Assembly: GCF_014207745.1 (NCBI RefSeq) | Contig: NZ_JACHJB010000002.1 | Coordinates: 2,232,001-2,296,000 of the forward strand | DNA length: 64,000 bases | Origin: Nonomuraea muscovyensis | GTDB taxonomy: Bacteria > Actinomycetota > Actinomycetes > Streptosporangiales > Streptosporangiaceae | Reading direction: 5' to 3' | Shown here: piece after piece, positions 35,520 to 44,154 of the stretch | How the letters are laid out: each line of letters begins with the position of its first letter | Numbering within the stretch: the first letter of the stretch is position 1 | Made by a program: the position numbers and the translations under genes | Notes under the pieces: model-generated | Told to the model about the DNA's origin: nothing | Seen by the model: only the letters and a program-made list of their open reading frames with translations | The model's database searches: none

Positions 35520-36412
35520 CGGGCGCTCCCGTACTCGACGCTGCCGGCGGTCAGTTCCTGGTAGGCCTGCTCCAGGGAGGGTTCGCGGGGGCTCAGCTCG
35601 TGCAGCCGGACGCCCGCCTCGTGGGCGAGGTCGCCGATGCGCTCGATCGGCGCGCCGGTGGCGACGAGCTCGTTCTCGCCGCGCCGCTCCACCGCGACCC
35701 CCGCCGCCGCGAGGCGTACCGCGAGGTCACCGGCGTGCGGGGTGCGCACGAGCACCGCCGTGGCCGCCAGGACCTCGCCCAGCGGCGCGTCGGCGAGCAG
35801 CCGCCCCTTGCCGATCACGACGAGGTGGTCGGCGGTGAGCTGCATCTCGCTCATCAGGTGGCTGGAGACGAACACCGTGCGCCCCTCCCCCGCCAGCGAC
35901 CGCATGAGCCGGCGCACCCAGCGCACCCCGTCGGGGTCGAGCCCGTTGACCGGTTCGTCGAACATCAGCACCTCGGGGTCGCCGAGCAACGCCGCCGCGA
36001 TGCCGAGCCGCTGGCTCATGCCGAGCGACAGCGTGCCCGCCCGCTTCCCGGCGACGGCGCCGAGGCCGACCGTCTCCAGCACCTCGCCGACGCGGGCCTT
36101 CGGGATGCCGTTGCCGCGCGCCAGCGCCAGCAGGTGCGCGCGGACGCCGCGACCCGGGTGCACCGCCCGCGCGTCCAGCAGCGCGCCGACCGTGCGCAGG
36201 GGGTTGTCCAGCTCGTGGTACGGCCGGCCGCCGACGAGCGCCCGGCCCGCCGTGGGCCGGTCCAGGCCGAGGATCATCCGCATGGTGGTGGACTTCCCCG
36301 CGCCGTTCGGGCCGAGGAATCCGGTGACGGCCCCCGGGCGCAGCCGTAGCGTCAGGTCGTCGACGGCGACGCGGTCGCCGTAGCGTTTGGTGAGATGGTC
36401 GAGGCTGATCAC
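35516..36412 (-). CDS. ABC exporter ATPase
   Basis: A 298-residue ABC ATPase. It has Walker A GPNGAGKSTTM, Q-loop region ALLDARAVHPG, signature LSLGMSQRLGIAAALLG, Walker B VLMFDEPVNGLDPDG and the H-loop VSSHLMSEM. The C-terminal extension (LHELSPREPSLEQAYQELT) is typical of drug/lantibiotic exporter ATPases. It is the first gene of a four-gene minus-strand operon: ATPase, permease, sensor kinase, response regulator. A self-regulating export/immunity module is the likely role. Confidence 0.93.
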   Translation of the reverse strand: MISLDHLTKRYGDRVAVDDLTLRLRPGAVTGFLGPNGAGKSTTMRMILGLDRPTAGRALVGGRPYHELDNPLRTVGALLDARAVHPGRGVRAHLLALARGNGIPKARVGEVLETVGLGAVAGKRAGTLSLGMSQRLGIAAALLGDPEVLMFDEPVNGLDPDGVRWVRRLMRSLAGEGRTVFVSSHLMSEMQLTADHLVVIGKGRLLADAPLGEVLAATAVLVRTPHAGDLAVRLAAAGVAVERRGENELVATGAPIERIGDLAHEAGVRLHELSPREPSLEQAYQELTAGSVEYGSAR

Positions 36413-36491
36413 GTCGCACCACGCTAGGAAACGGGACGTCCGGCGACCATGGGGGCGATCCGCCGACTCCCCTGGGGGTTTCCCGTAACCG

Positions 36492-36977
36492 TCAGGGCGT
36501 CACGGGCACGATCCGCGCCTCGCGCAGCACACCGTCGTCGATGGTCAGCAGGCCGAGGGTGCCGTGCGGCTGGCGGCGTCGGTCGGTCGGCGAGCCGGGG
36601 TTGAAGATGCGCAGGCCGTCGCCCGCCTCGTCGAGCGGGACGTGCGAGTGGCCGAACACCACGAGGCCCGCCTCGGGGAAGCGGCGGCGCAGCCGCGCCA
36701 GCCGGCCGCGGGCCGGGCCGCTGTCGTGGATCATGCCGATCCGCAGGCCGTCGAGGGTCAGTTCCAGCGTCTCCGGCGCCGTCACGTCGGGGCCGTCGTT
36801 GTTGCCCTTCACGGCGTGGACGGGCGCGTACGCGGCCAGCTCGGCCAGCACGGAGGCGACGCACACGTCCCCCGCGTGCAGGATCACGTCGGCGCCGCGC
36901 AGATGATCGGCCACCCGGGGCGGGCACGACCGCCAGCGGCGCGGCGCGTGCGTGTCGGACAGGGCCACCACTCTCAC
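36492..36977 (-). CDS. YfcE/MJ0936-type metallophosphoesterase
   Basis: A 161-residue calcineurin-like phosphoesterase. The dimetal ligands are in order: ALSDTHAPR (Asp, His), LHAGDVC (Asp), VKGNNDG (Asn), and GHSH. The compact length and lack of a signal peptide fit YfcE-type phosphodiesterases with unknown natural substrates. It lies 31 bases after the stop of the siderophore synthetase gene on the same strand, and 79 bases before the ABC operon, so it may be co-transcribed with the former. Confidence 0.92.
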   Translation of the reverse strand: MRVVALSDTHAPRRWRSCPPRVADHLRGADVILHAGDVCVASVLAELAAYAPVHAVKGNNDGPDVTAPETLELTLDGLRIGMIHDSGPARGRLARLRRRFPEAGLVVFGHSHVPLDEAGDGLRIFNPGSPTDRRRQPHGTLGLLTIDDGVLREARIVPVTP

Positions 36978-37008
36978 CCCTCCCCCATGCCCCGCACCCC
37001 CGCCGCGC

Positions 37009-38784
37009 TCACCCCCCGGCGAGCGGGTTCGGCAGGTACGCCCAGCGGTCGCCCGGCGGGCCGCCGTCGATCTGCATGAGGGTGTGCGCCTTGACCGGGA
37101 GCTCCGGGCCGAACAGCGCCGCCCGGTCGGCGCGCAGCCCGTCCGTGGCCGGCAGCTCGTCGAACGCGCGCCGCGCGGCCGTCGCCACCACGTCCCACAG
37201 CCTCGCCTCCACGGCGCGGTCGCCGTGGCCGAGCGCCGAGACGAGGCCGGCGAAGGTGGTGCCGACGAGCGAGCCGAACAGCTTCTCCCGCAGGTGCCGG
37301 GGGTCGTCGGTGACGAGGCGGGGATGCAGCGGCGGCGTCTCCAGCCCGTGGCGGCCGAGCCGGGCGGGGCTGACCCGGATGTCGGCCAGGTCGCGGTAGA
37401 CCACGCGCGCGGGACGGCCGTGCCGGTCGAGGACGGCCAGCAGGTTCTGGCCGTGGGCCTCCAGCGCGATGCCCATCGCGAGCAGCCCGAGCCCGGCCGT
37501 GAACGCCGTCCGCGCGAACGCCGCCAACCACCCGGCGGAGCTCCCGGCGGTGCTGCCGGTGGTGCCGGTGGTGCCGGTGGTGCTGCCGGTGGTGCCCCCG
37601 GCGGCTTCCGCGAGGACGCGGACCAGGGGCGGGCCGCCGCTCGCCGGACGCGTGGTGAGAGCGGCCAGGGGCGCCACGACCTCCTCCGGGCCGGCGAACC
37701 GCGACGGCGGCTCGCGCAGCAGCACCGCCACCTCGGCGCTGGGAACGCCGTCCACCCTCACCGCGGCCCCGCACAGGTAGCGGGCGATGTGCGGGGCAGC
37801 CCTCCCCAGCCGGGCGGCGGCCCGCGTCAGCAGGTCCGACAGCGGCACGGCGTCGCGTACGGACGCCGCCGAGATGTCACGCACGTGTGAGGTCATCCGC
37901 GCCGACACGGCCGTCTTGACGTGCGGCCCGCCGTCCACGGGCGCGAGTGTGCGCAGCGACATCAGCGGGCGGGCCGGGATCACCCCGGCGGCGGACGGCT
38001 CCAGGCCCAGCTCCGGCAGCCGGTGCCGACTCTGCCAGGGGTGCACCGGCACCAGCACCCGGTCGCCGTCGGTCAGCTCCGCCGGCCACGGCCCGGCGAC
38101 GAGACAGCGGGAGGCGGGCACGTCGACGAGGTCCAGCCGCACGACCGGCCGGTGCTCGGGCGCGTAGGCGAGCTGCTCGGCCACCGAGAACCCGGGCCGG
38201 TTGCGGCAGCACGGGTGGTACGGGTGCCCGTCGACCACCCCCTGCTCGAACGCCTCCAGTTTCCACCCCGCCTCCCACCCCGCCTCCCGCCCGACGTCCC
38301 GGGTCGAAGCTCCTGCGCGGGACAGGGCGAGGGAGGCGGTGCTGCGTTCCAGGTCGGCGGCCAGGCGGGCGCTGCCGGGCAGGCCGAGCGCCGCGAGCAG
38401 GTCCGCCGGGTCGGCGTACGCGCGCCCGTCGACCCGCACCGCCATCCCCCCTCCGGCTTCGGTCGCCCTCCGGTCGGCCGTCCCAGGGCGGGGCGTTCCG
38501 GCGCCGGGGCGATCCTCGGGTCGAGGGGCGGGGTCGAGGTCGTGCGGGAGGCGGGCGGGGCCGGTGAGGAGGCGGCCGTCGTGCAGCCGTACGCGACCGG
38601 GGCCCTGCTCGGCGACGCCCGGCAGCGGTTCGTACAGCAGCCCGCGCCAGAGCCGGCCGAGGACGGCGGCCCGGGCGTCCGGCAGGGCCGCGGCGTAGGC
38701 GGCGGCCAGGCCGGGACGCACCGCGGCGAGCTCGGCCGCGATCTCTGCCTCGACCTGCCGGAGGGCGGGCGGACCCGGTGTCAC
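37009..38784 (-). CDS. IucA/IucC-family NIS siderophore synthetase (1)
   Basis: A 591-residue NRPS-independent siderophore synthetase joining a carboxylate and an amine by adenylation. Motifs: HPYHPCCRNRPGF (the HPxHPxxKxR-type site), VHPWQSRH, the KTAVSARMTSHVRDIS nucleotide block, EAHGQNLLAVLDRHG, YRDLADIRV, and VKAHTLMQIDG near the end. An insertion of GTT/GST repeats (about residues 404-424) sits inside the catalytic fold, where the gene has matching tandem triplet and 9-base repeats. It starts with GTG directly after a GGAGG-rich tract, and is divergent from a second synthetase with 85 bases between the start codons. No partner monooxygenase, decarboxylase or transport gene is nearby. 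Confidence 0.9.
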   Translation of the reverse strand: MTPGPPALRQVEAEIAAELAAVRPGLAAAYAAALPDARAAVLGRLWRGLLYEPLPGVAEQGPGRVRLHDGRLLTGPARLPHDLDPAPRPEDRPGAGTPRPGTADRRATEAGGGMAVRVDGRAYADPADLLAALGLPGSARLAADLERSTASLALSRAGASTRDVGREAGWEAGWKLEAFEQGVVDGHPYHPCCRNRPGFSVAEQLAYAPEHRPVVRLDLVDVPASRCLVAGPWPAELTDGDRVLVPVHPWQSRHRLPELGLEPSAAGVIPARPLMSLRTLAPVDGGPHVKTAVSARMTSHVRDISAASVRDAVPLSDLLTRAAARLGRAAPHIARYLCGAAVRVDGVPSAEVAVLLREPPSRFAGPEEVVAPLAALTTRPASGGPPLVRVLAEAAGGTTGSTTGTTGTTGSTAGSSAGWLAAFARTAFTAGLGLLAMGIALEAHGQNLLAVLDRHGRPARVVYRDLADIRVSPARLGRHGLETPPLHPRLVTDDPRHLREKLFGSLVGTTFAGLVSALGHGDRAVEARLWDVVATAARRAFDELPATDGLRADRAALFGPELPVKAHTLMQIDGGPPGDRWAYLPNPLAGG

Positions 38785-38869
38785 CTCCCTCCATTACCCG
38801 AAGTGCCGCCGCCGATACCGAGGGTAGGAAGGTGTCATGTCATGTCGGGACATAGGGGAAGTCCTCACC

Positions 38870-40609
38870 ATGACGGCCCTGCTGAACTGCGTGCTCCGCG
38901 AGGTCGCCCGGCCGGAGCCGGACGGCCATCGCCTCCCGGCCACCGGCCGCCTCCTCCGGGTGCGCACGAGTTGCCCCCCTCACCACCCCGACACCCATCC
39001 CGCTCCCGTGGCGCCGGGAGCTCGCGATCACCCGTCGCCCGCCGGACCGCGGCCTCTTCACGACCCGCCCCACGCCGAGCCGGGAGCCGGCCGTCCGCCC
39101 GGGGGCAGCGGGACACGTCATCCGTCGTGGGCCGAGGTGCTCACGCCCGGCGGCTGGCGGGTGCTCTCGCTGGAGGGGCTGGTGACCGTGGTCGCCGAGG
39201 AGTTGCGGGCGGGCACGGGGATCGGCAACGACGACCTTCCCGGCGAGATCGCGCACAGCCGGGACGTCGTCACGGCGCTGCACGCCGCGCGCCGGGAGGC
39301 AGTGCCGCCGCAGGACCCGTACCTGCGCTCGGAGCAGGCGCTGCTGGCCGGGCACCGCTACCACCCGGCGCCCAAGGCGCGCGGCGGAAGGAGGGCGGGA
39401 GCATGGCTGCGCTACGCGCCCGAGGCCTACGCGCGTTTCCCGCTGGAGCTGCTGGGGGTGCCCGAGGACCTGCTCGTGGAGGAGGGCGACCCGGCCGCCC
39501 TCGACGGTCTGGGCCCGGCTCCCGCCGGCTGTCGTCTCCTGCCGGCCCATCCGTGGCAGCTCGAACTGCTGGGCGGCCTGCCCGCACTCAACCGGGGCGG
39601 CAGGTCGCGGCGCGGGGGCGGGCCTGAGGGGAGGCCGCGGCGCGGGGGCGCGCGGGGCGACGGGGCGCGGGGGCTGGTGTGGCTGGGGCGGAGCGAGGTG
39701 GTGGCGGTGCCGACCTCGTCCGTGCGGACGGTGTACCTGCCGGAGGCCGACCTGTTCTGCAAGTTCAGCCTGGACGTGCGGATCACCAACGACGTGCGGC
39801 GGCTCTGGCTGCGCGACCTGCGGTGGCTCACGGCGGTGGACGGCGTGCTGCGGACCGTCTTCGACGACCTGCCGGGACACCTGCCCCGGCCGTCCGTGCT
39901 GTCGGACCGCGGTTACCGTACGGCGGACCTGGGCGGGCCGGACGGCGGCGAGGCGCTGGCGGTCGTGGTGCGCGACGGCCTGCGGGGGCACCTGCGCGCC
40001 GGGCTGACGCCGTTGCTGGCGGCGGGGATCAGCGAGGGCTACCCCGGGGTCCCGCTCGACGGCCTGGACCGGGCCGGGGCGGTGGAGTGGTGGCAGCGCT
40101 ATCTCGACCATCTGGTGCCGCCGGTGCTGCACGCGTACCTGCGTCACGGGGTGGTGCTGGAGTGCCACCTGCAGAACGTGCTCGTCGGTGTGGACGGGGC
40201 CACCGGGACGCCGGGACAGGTGATCTTCCGCGACCACGAGGGGGTGAAGCTCGTCGCGGACCGGCACCGCGACCTGCTGGCCGGGCGCGACGCGACCGGC
40301 GGGCCCGGTGTGAGCGCCGCCTACGGGTGGGAGCGGCTGGTGTACTGCCTGGTCGTGAACAACCTCGCGGAGATCGCCGGAGCCGTCGGCGAGCGGCATC
40401 CCGGGCTGGCCGGGGAGCTGTGGCGCCGGGCGCGGGCCGTGGTGGCGGCGTGCGGGCGGGACCACGGCGACCCGCCCGAGGTCCGCGCCCTGCTCGCCGC
40501 CTCCTGTGTCCCGGCCAAGGCCAACCTGCTGCTGCGCTGGACGGGCGCGGGCGGCGGCGCGATGCGCTGCGTGCCGGTGCCGAACCCGCTGGCCCCACCC
40601 CTGGCCTGA
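38870..40609 (+). CDS. IucA/IucC-family NIS siderophore synthetase (2)
   Basis: A 579-residue NIS synthetase, sister of the divergent enzyme. Motifs: GHRYHPAPKARGG, LLPAHPWQLELL, VPTSSVRTVYL with FCKFSLDVRITNDVR (nucleotide block), LECHLQNVLVGVDG, IFRDHEGVKL, and CVPAKANLLLRW at the end. The N-terminus is unusual: a Pro/His-rich stretch (about residues 32-85) precedes the first conserved block, and an Arg/Gly-rich insertion (about 240-260) interrupts the fold. ATG 38870 with AGGGGAAG upstream starts MTALLNCVLREV like relatives; an ATG at 38837 is also possible. Two different NIS synthetases side by side point to a poly-amide or poly-carboxylate siderophore. Confidence 0.88.
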   Translation: MTALLNCVLREVARPEPDGHRLPATGRLLRVRTSCPPHHPDTHPAPVAPGARDHPSPAGPRPLHDPPHAEPGAGRPPGGSGTRHPSWAEVLTPGGWRVLSLEGLVTVVAEELRAGTGIGNDDLPGEIAHSRDVVTALHAARREAVPPQDPYLRSEQALLAGHRYHPAPKARGGRRAGAWLRYAPEAYARFPLELLGVPEDLLVEEGDPAALDGLGPAPAGCRLLPAHPWQLELLGGLPALNRGGRSRRGGGPEGRPRRGGARGDGARGLVWLGRSEVVAVPTSSVRTVYLPEADLFCKFSLDVRITNDVRRLWLRDLRWLTAVDGVLRTVFDDLPGHLPRPSVLSDRGYRTADLGGPDGGEALAVVVRDGLRGHLRAGLTPLLAAGISEGYPGVPLDGLDRAGAVEWWQRYLDHLVPPVLHAYLRHGVVLECHLQNVLVGVDGATGTPGQVIFRDHEGVKLVADRHRDLLAGRDATGGPGVSAAYGWERLVYCLVVNNLAEIAGAVGERHPGLAGELWRRARAVVAACGRDHGDPPEVRALLAASCVPAKANLLLRWTGAGGGAMRCVPVPNPLAPPLA

Positions 40610-40645
40610 CCCTCACATCGCGTTTGTTGCGGCTGTGTTTCGCGC

Positions 40646-40724
40646 GTTACCCATGTGTAGCCGTTGTTACCGCGGTGAATTACCCGTAACTGAAGCACAG
40701 CCACGGACTGTCAGAGTGCGTAAC
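40646..40724. promoter_or_regulatory. Cluster of GTTAC/GTAAC half-sites before the nitrate operon
   Basis: GTTAC at 40646 and 40666 and GTAAC at 40686 are exactly 20 bases apart; ATTAC at 40679 and GTAAC at 40720 add to the cluster. Nitrogen regulators of actinomycetes (GlnR) bind GTnAC/GAAAC half-sites, and this operon is a typical GlnR target, but the spacing here does not match the standard arrangement. Confidence 0.5.
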
Positions 40725-40773
40725 CCGTCGTTCCTACGCTCGGTGACCAGAAAGCAGAGCGTAGGAGGAGATG

Positions 40774-42084
40774 ATGGCGCGGTGGCTCGCCGAATGGCAC
40801 CCCGATGACGAGGCTTTTTGGGAGAACAAGGGCAAGAGGGTCGCGCGGCGAAACCTCGTCTTCTCCATCTTCGCCGAGCATCTCGGCTTCACCGTCTGGA
40901 CGCTGTGGAGCATCGTGGCGACCAAGATGGGCGGCTACGAGTTCTCCACCGACCAGCTCTTCTGGCTGGTGGCGCTGCCCAACCTGATCGGGTCGGTGCT
41001 GCGCATCCCCTACACCTTCGGCCCCGCCAGGTTCGGCGGGCGCAACTTCACCGTGGTCAGCGCGCTGCTGCTGCTCGTCCCGGCGGTCCTGCTCGGCTTC
41101 GCCGTCAACGATCCGGGCACGCCGTACTGGCTGTTCCTGGTGATCGCGGCGCTGGCCGGCGTCGGCGGCGGCAACTTCGCCTCCAGCATGGCCAACATCA
41201 CCTACTTCTACCCGCGCTCGAAGCAGGGCGTGGCGCTCGGCCTGAACGCGGCGGGCGGCAACATCGGCGTCAGCTCGGTGCAGCTCGTCATGCCGCTGGT
41301 GATCGGCTCGCTCGGGCTGGCCGCCGCCGGCTGGTTCTGGGTGCCGCTCATCGTGGTGGCCGCCGGCTGTGCCTGGTTCTACATGGACAACCTGACCAGC
41401 GCCAAGGCGAACCCGCGCGAGCAGCTCGCGGTGGCCGGGCGGGCACAGACGTGGGCCATGTCGTTCCTCTACATCGGCACGTTCGGCTCGTTCATCGGCT
41501 ACTCGACGGCGTTCCCGCTGCTCAGCAAGAGCCTCTTCCCCGACGCGCCGTACGCGGCGGTGGCGTTCGTCGGACCGCTGCTCGGCTCGCTCATCAGGCC
41601 GGTGGGCGGCTGGCTGGCCGACCGCCTGGGCGGCGCGCCGGTGACGCTGTGGAACTTCGCCGGGATGGGCGCGGGCATCGTGCTGGTGTGGTCGGCCACC
41701 GCCTCCGGGTCGTTCTGGCTGTTCTTCCTGGCCTTCCAGACGCTGTTCGTCACCTCGGGCATCGGGAACGGCTCCACGTACCGGATGATCCCGGCGATCT
41801 TCCAGGCGAAGGCGGTCGCCGAGCGCGGCGAGAGCGAGGAGGCGCTGCTGTACGGCAAGCGCCAGGCGTCGGCGGCGATCGGCATCATCTCGGCTGTCGG
41901 CGCGCTGGGCGGCTTCCTCATCAACCGGGCGTTCGGCATGTCGTTCGCGGCGACCGGCAGCCCCGCGACGGCGTTCCTCGCCTTCGGCGCCTTCTACCTG
42001 GCCTGCTTCGCCCTGACCTGGTGGTGCTACATGCGCACCGTAGGCGTCTCCCGGGTGGCCAGCCTGGCCTACGCCCGGGTCTGA
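40774..42084 (+). CDS. narK: Nitrate/nitrite transporter, MFS NarK family
   Basis: A 436-residue twelve-helix MFS carrier, the first gene of the nitrate operon. NarK signatures include GIGNGSTYRMIPAIF and GGNFASSMANITYFYPRSKQG (nitrate signature motifs of the NNP family), and conserved Arg in RIPYTFGPARFGGRNF. It is expected to import nitrate or exchange it with nitrite. Start: the ATG at 40774, five bases after AGGAGG, is better spaced than the ATG at 40771. A nitrate reductase and nitrite reductase follow on the same strand, so it feeds assimilation rather than respiration. Confidence 0.95.
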   Translation: MARWLAEWHPDDEAFWENKGKRVARRNLVFSIFAEHLGFTVWTLWSIVATKMGGYEFSTDQLFWLVALPNLIGSVLRIPYTFGPARFGGRNFTVVSALLLLVPAVLLGFAVNDPGTPYWLFLVIAALAGVGGGNFASSMANITYFYPRSKQGVALGLNAAGGNIGVSSVQLVMPLVIGSLGLAAAGWFWVPLIVVAAGCAWFYMDNLTSAKANPREQLAVAGRAQTWAMSFLYIGTFGSFIGYSTAFPLLSKSLFPDAPYAAVAFVGPLLGSLIRPVGGWLADRLGGAPVTLWNFAGMGAGIVLVWSATASGSFWLFFLAFQTLFVTSGIGNGSTYRMIPAIFQAKAVAERGESEEALLYGKRQASAAIGIISAVGALGGFLINRAFGMSFAATGSPATAFLAFGAFYLACFALTWWCYMRTVGVSRVASLAYARV

Positions 42085-42108
42085 CGGCCCCGAGAACCCC
42101 CTTCCGGC

Positions 42109-44154
42109 ATGACGACCCCTGGCAGGACGAACGTGGAACTCCCCGTGCTGACGCACTGCCCGTACTGCGCCCTGCAGTGCGGCATGGCGATCACCCCAGA
42201 GGCCGCCATCACCCCGAGGACCGACATCCCGGCCAACGCCGGGGGCGCCCTGTGCCAGAAGGGCTGGACCGCGGGCGAGCTGCTCACCAACGGCGAGCGG
42301 CTGACCGGCCCGTTGCTGCACGGCAGGCCCGTCGCGTGGGAGACCGCTCTCGACCACGTGGCCGACCGGCTGTCCCTGATCCGCGCCGAGCACGGCCCCG
42401 ACGCCGTGGCCGTGTTCGGCGGCGGCGGGCTCACCAACGAGAAGGCCTACCAGCTCGGCAAGTTCGCCCGGGTGGCGCTCGGCACCAGCCAGATCGACTA
42501 CAACGGCCGCTTCTGCATGTCGTCGGCGGCGGCCGCGTCGATGCGGGCGTTCGGCATGGACCGCGGGATGCCGTTCCCGATCACGGACCTGGCGGAGGCG
42601 GACGTGGTGCTGCTGGCAGGCGGCAACGTCGCCGAGACGATGCCGCCGTTCGTCCGCCACCTGTCGGGACCGCGGCTGATCGTGGTGGACCCGCGCCGCA
42701 CGGCGACCGCCAAGCTGGCCTGGCTGCACCTGCAGCCAACCCCCGGCACCGACCTGGCGCTGGCGCTCGGCCTGCTGCACCTGGCCATCGCCGAGAACCT
42801 GGTCGACGAGGAGTACATCGCCGCCCGCACCACCGGTTTCGAGGAGGTGCGCACGTCGCTCGCGTCGTGGTGGCCGGAGCGGGTCGAGCGGGTCACGGGC
42901 GTGCCGGTGGCGCGGATGCGACAGGCCGTGCGGGCGCTGGCCGCCGCCCAGCGGGCGATCGTGCTCACCGGCCGGGGCGCCGAGCAGCACGCCAAGGGCA
43001 CCGACACGGTGACCGCGTTCATCAACCTGGCGCTCGCGCTCGGCCTGCCCGGCACGCCCGGCTCCGGGTACGGCTGCGTCACCGGCCAGGGCAACGGCCA
43101 GGGCGGCCGGGAGCACGGGCAGAAGGCCGACCAGCTCCCCGGCTACCGCAAGATCGACGACCCGGCGGCCCGCGAGCACGTCGCCAAGGTGTGGGGCGTG
43201 CAGCCGGACGACCTGCCGGGTCCCGGCCGGTCCGCCTACGAGCTGCTCGACGCGCTCGGCACGCCGGCCGGGCCCCGGGCGCTGCTGCTGTTCGGCTCCA
43301 ACCCCGTGGTGTCGGCGCCGCGCTCGGCGCACGTCACCGGGCGGCTGGACGCGCTGGACCTGCTGGTGGTGTGCGACGTGGTGATGTCGGAGACCGCGGC
43401 GAGGGCCGAGGTGGTGTTCCCCGTGACGCAGTGGGCCGAGGAGACCGGCACGATGACCAACCTGGAGGGCCGGGTGCTGCTGCGCCGCAAGGCCGTCGAG
43501 CCGCCCGCCGGGGTGCGCAGCGACCTTGAGGTGATCCGGGAGCTGGCCGCCCGGCTCGGCCACGCGTGGCCGTCGGACCCCCGCGTGGTGTTCGACGAGC
43601 TGCGCGAGGCTAGCGCCGGCGGCCTGGCCGACTACGCGGGCATCACCTACGAGCGGATCGAGGCGGACAAGGGCGTCTTCTGGCCCTGCCCGGCACCGGG
43701 CCACCCGGGCACGCCGCGGCCGTTCCTCGACCGGTTCGCCACCCCGGACGGGCGGGCCAGGTTCACGCCGGTCGAGCACCGGCCCGCGGCCGAGGAGATC
43801 GACGCGGACTACCCCGTCTACCTCACCACGGGCCGGGTGCTCGCCCACTACCAGAGCGGCGCCCAGACCCGCCGGATCGGCCCGCTGGCCGAGGCGGTGT
43901 CCGAGCCGTTCGTGGAGCTGCACCCGGACCTCGCCGAGGAGCTGCGGATCGGCGCCGGCGACATGGTCCGGGTGCGCAGCCGCCGGGGCGAGACACGGGG
44001 AGCGGCGAGGATCAGCGACGCGATCAGGCGCGACACGGTGTTCATGCCGTTCCACTGGGAGGGCGCCAACCGCCTGACCAACCCCGCGCTGGATCCGACG
44101 TCCCGGATGCCGGAGTTCAAGGTGTGCGCCGTCAAGGTGGAGAGGGTCGCATGA
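42109..44154 (+). CDS. nasA: Assimilatory nitrate reductase, molybdopterin catalytic subunit
   Basis: A 681-residue molybdenum enzyme reducing nitrate to nitrite in the cytoplasm (no Tat signal). The N-terminal 4Fe-4S site is CPYCALQC plus the fourth Cys in GALCQKGW. NGRFCMSSAAAA and GRGAEQHAKGTDTV belong to the molybdopterin domains, and RVLAHYQSGAQTRRI ... MPFHWEGANRLTNPALDPTSRMPEFK form the dinucleotide-binding C-terminal domain typical of NarB/NasA. The start is either ATG 42109 or GTG 42133 (AGGA upstream). Its stop overlaps the next start as ATGA. Electrons probably come from the FAD/BFD protein encoded next. Confidence 0.93.
   Translation: MTTPGRTNVELPVLTHCPYCALQCGMAITPEAAITPRTDIPANAGGALCQKGWTAGELLTNGERLTGPLLHGRPVAWETALDHVADRLSLIRAEHGPDAVAVFGGGGLTNEKAYQLGKFARVALGTSQIDYNGRFCMSSAAAASMRAFGMDRGMPFPITDLAEADVVLLAGGNVAETMPPFVRHLSGPRLIVVDPRRTATAKLAWLHLQPTPGTDLALALGLLHLAIAENLVDEEYIAARTTGFEEVRTSLASWWPERVERVTGVPVARMRQAVRALAAAQRAIVLTGRGAEQHAKGTDTVTAFINLALALGLPGTPGSGYGCVTGQGNGQGGREHGQKADQLPGYRKIDDPAAREHVAKVWGVQPDDLPGPGRSAYELLDALGTPAGPRALLLFGSNPVVSAPRSAHVTGRLDALDLLVVCDVVMSETAARAEVVFPVTQWAEETGTMTNLEGRVLLRRKAVEPPAGVRSDLEVIRELAARLGHAWPSDPRVVFDELREASAGGLADYAGITYERIEADKGVFWPCPAPGHPGTPRPFLDRFATPDGRARFTPVEHRPAAEEIDADYPVYLTTGRVLAHYQSGAQTRRIGPLAEAVSEPFVELHPDLAEELRIGAGDMVRVRSRRGETRGAARISDAIRRDTVFMPFHWEGANRLTNPALDPTSRMPEFKVCAVKVERVA

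Noticed and set aside
38785-38869. Iron-responsive DmdR/IdeR box between the siderophore synthetases
   Set aside because: No TTAGGTTAGGCTAACCTAA-like element was found in the 85-base gap.
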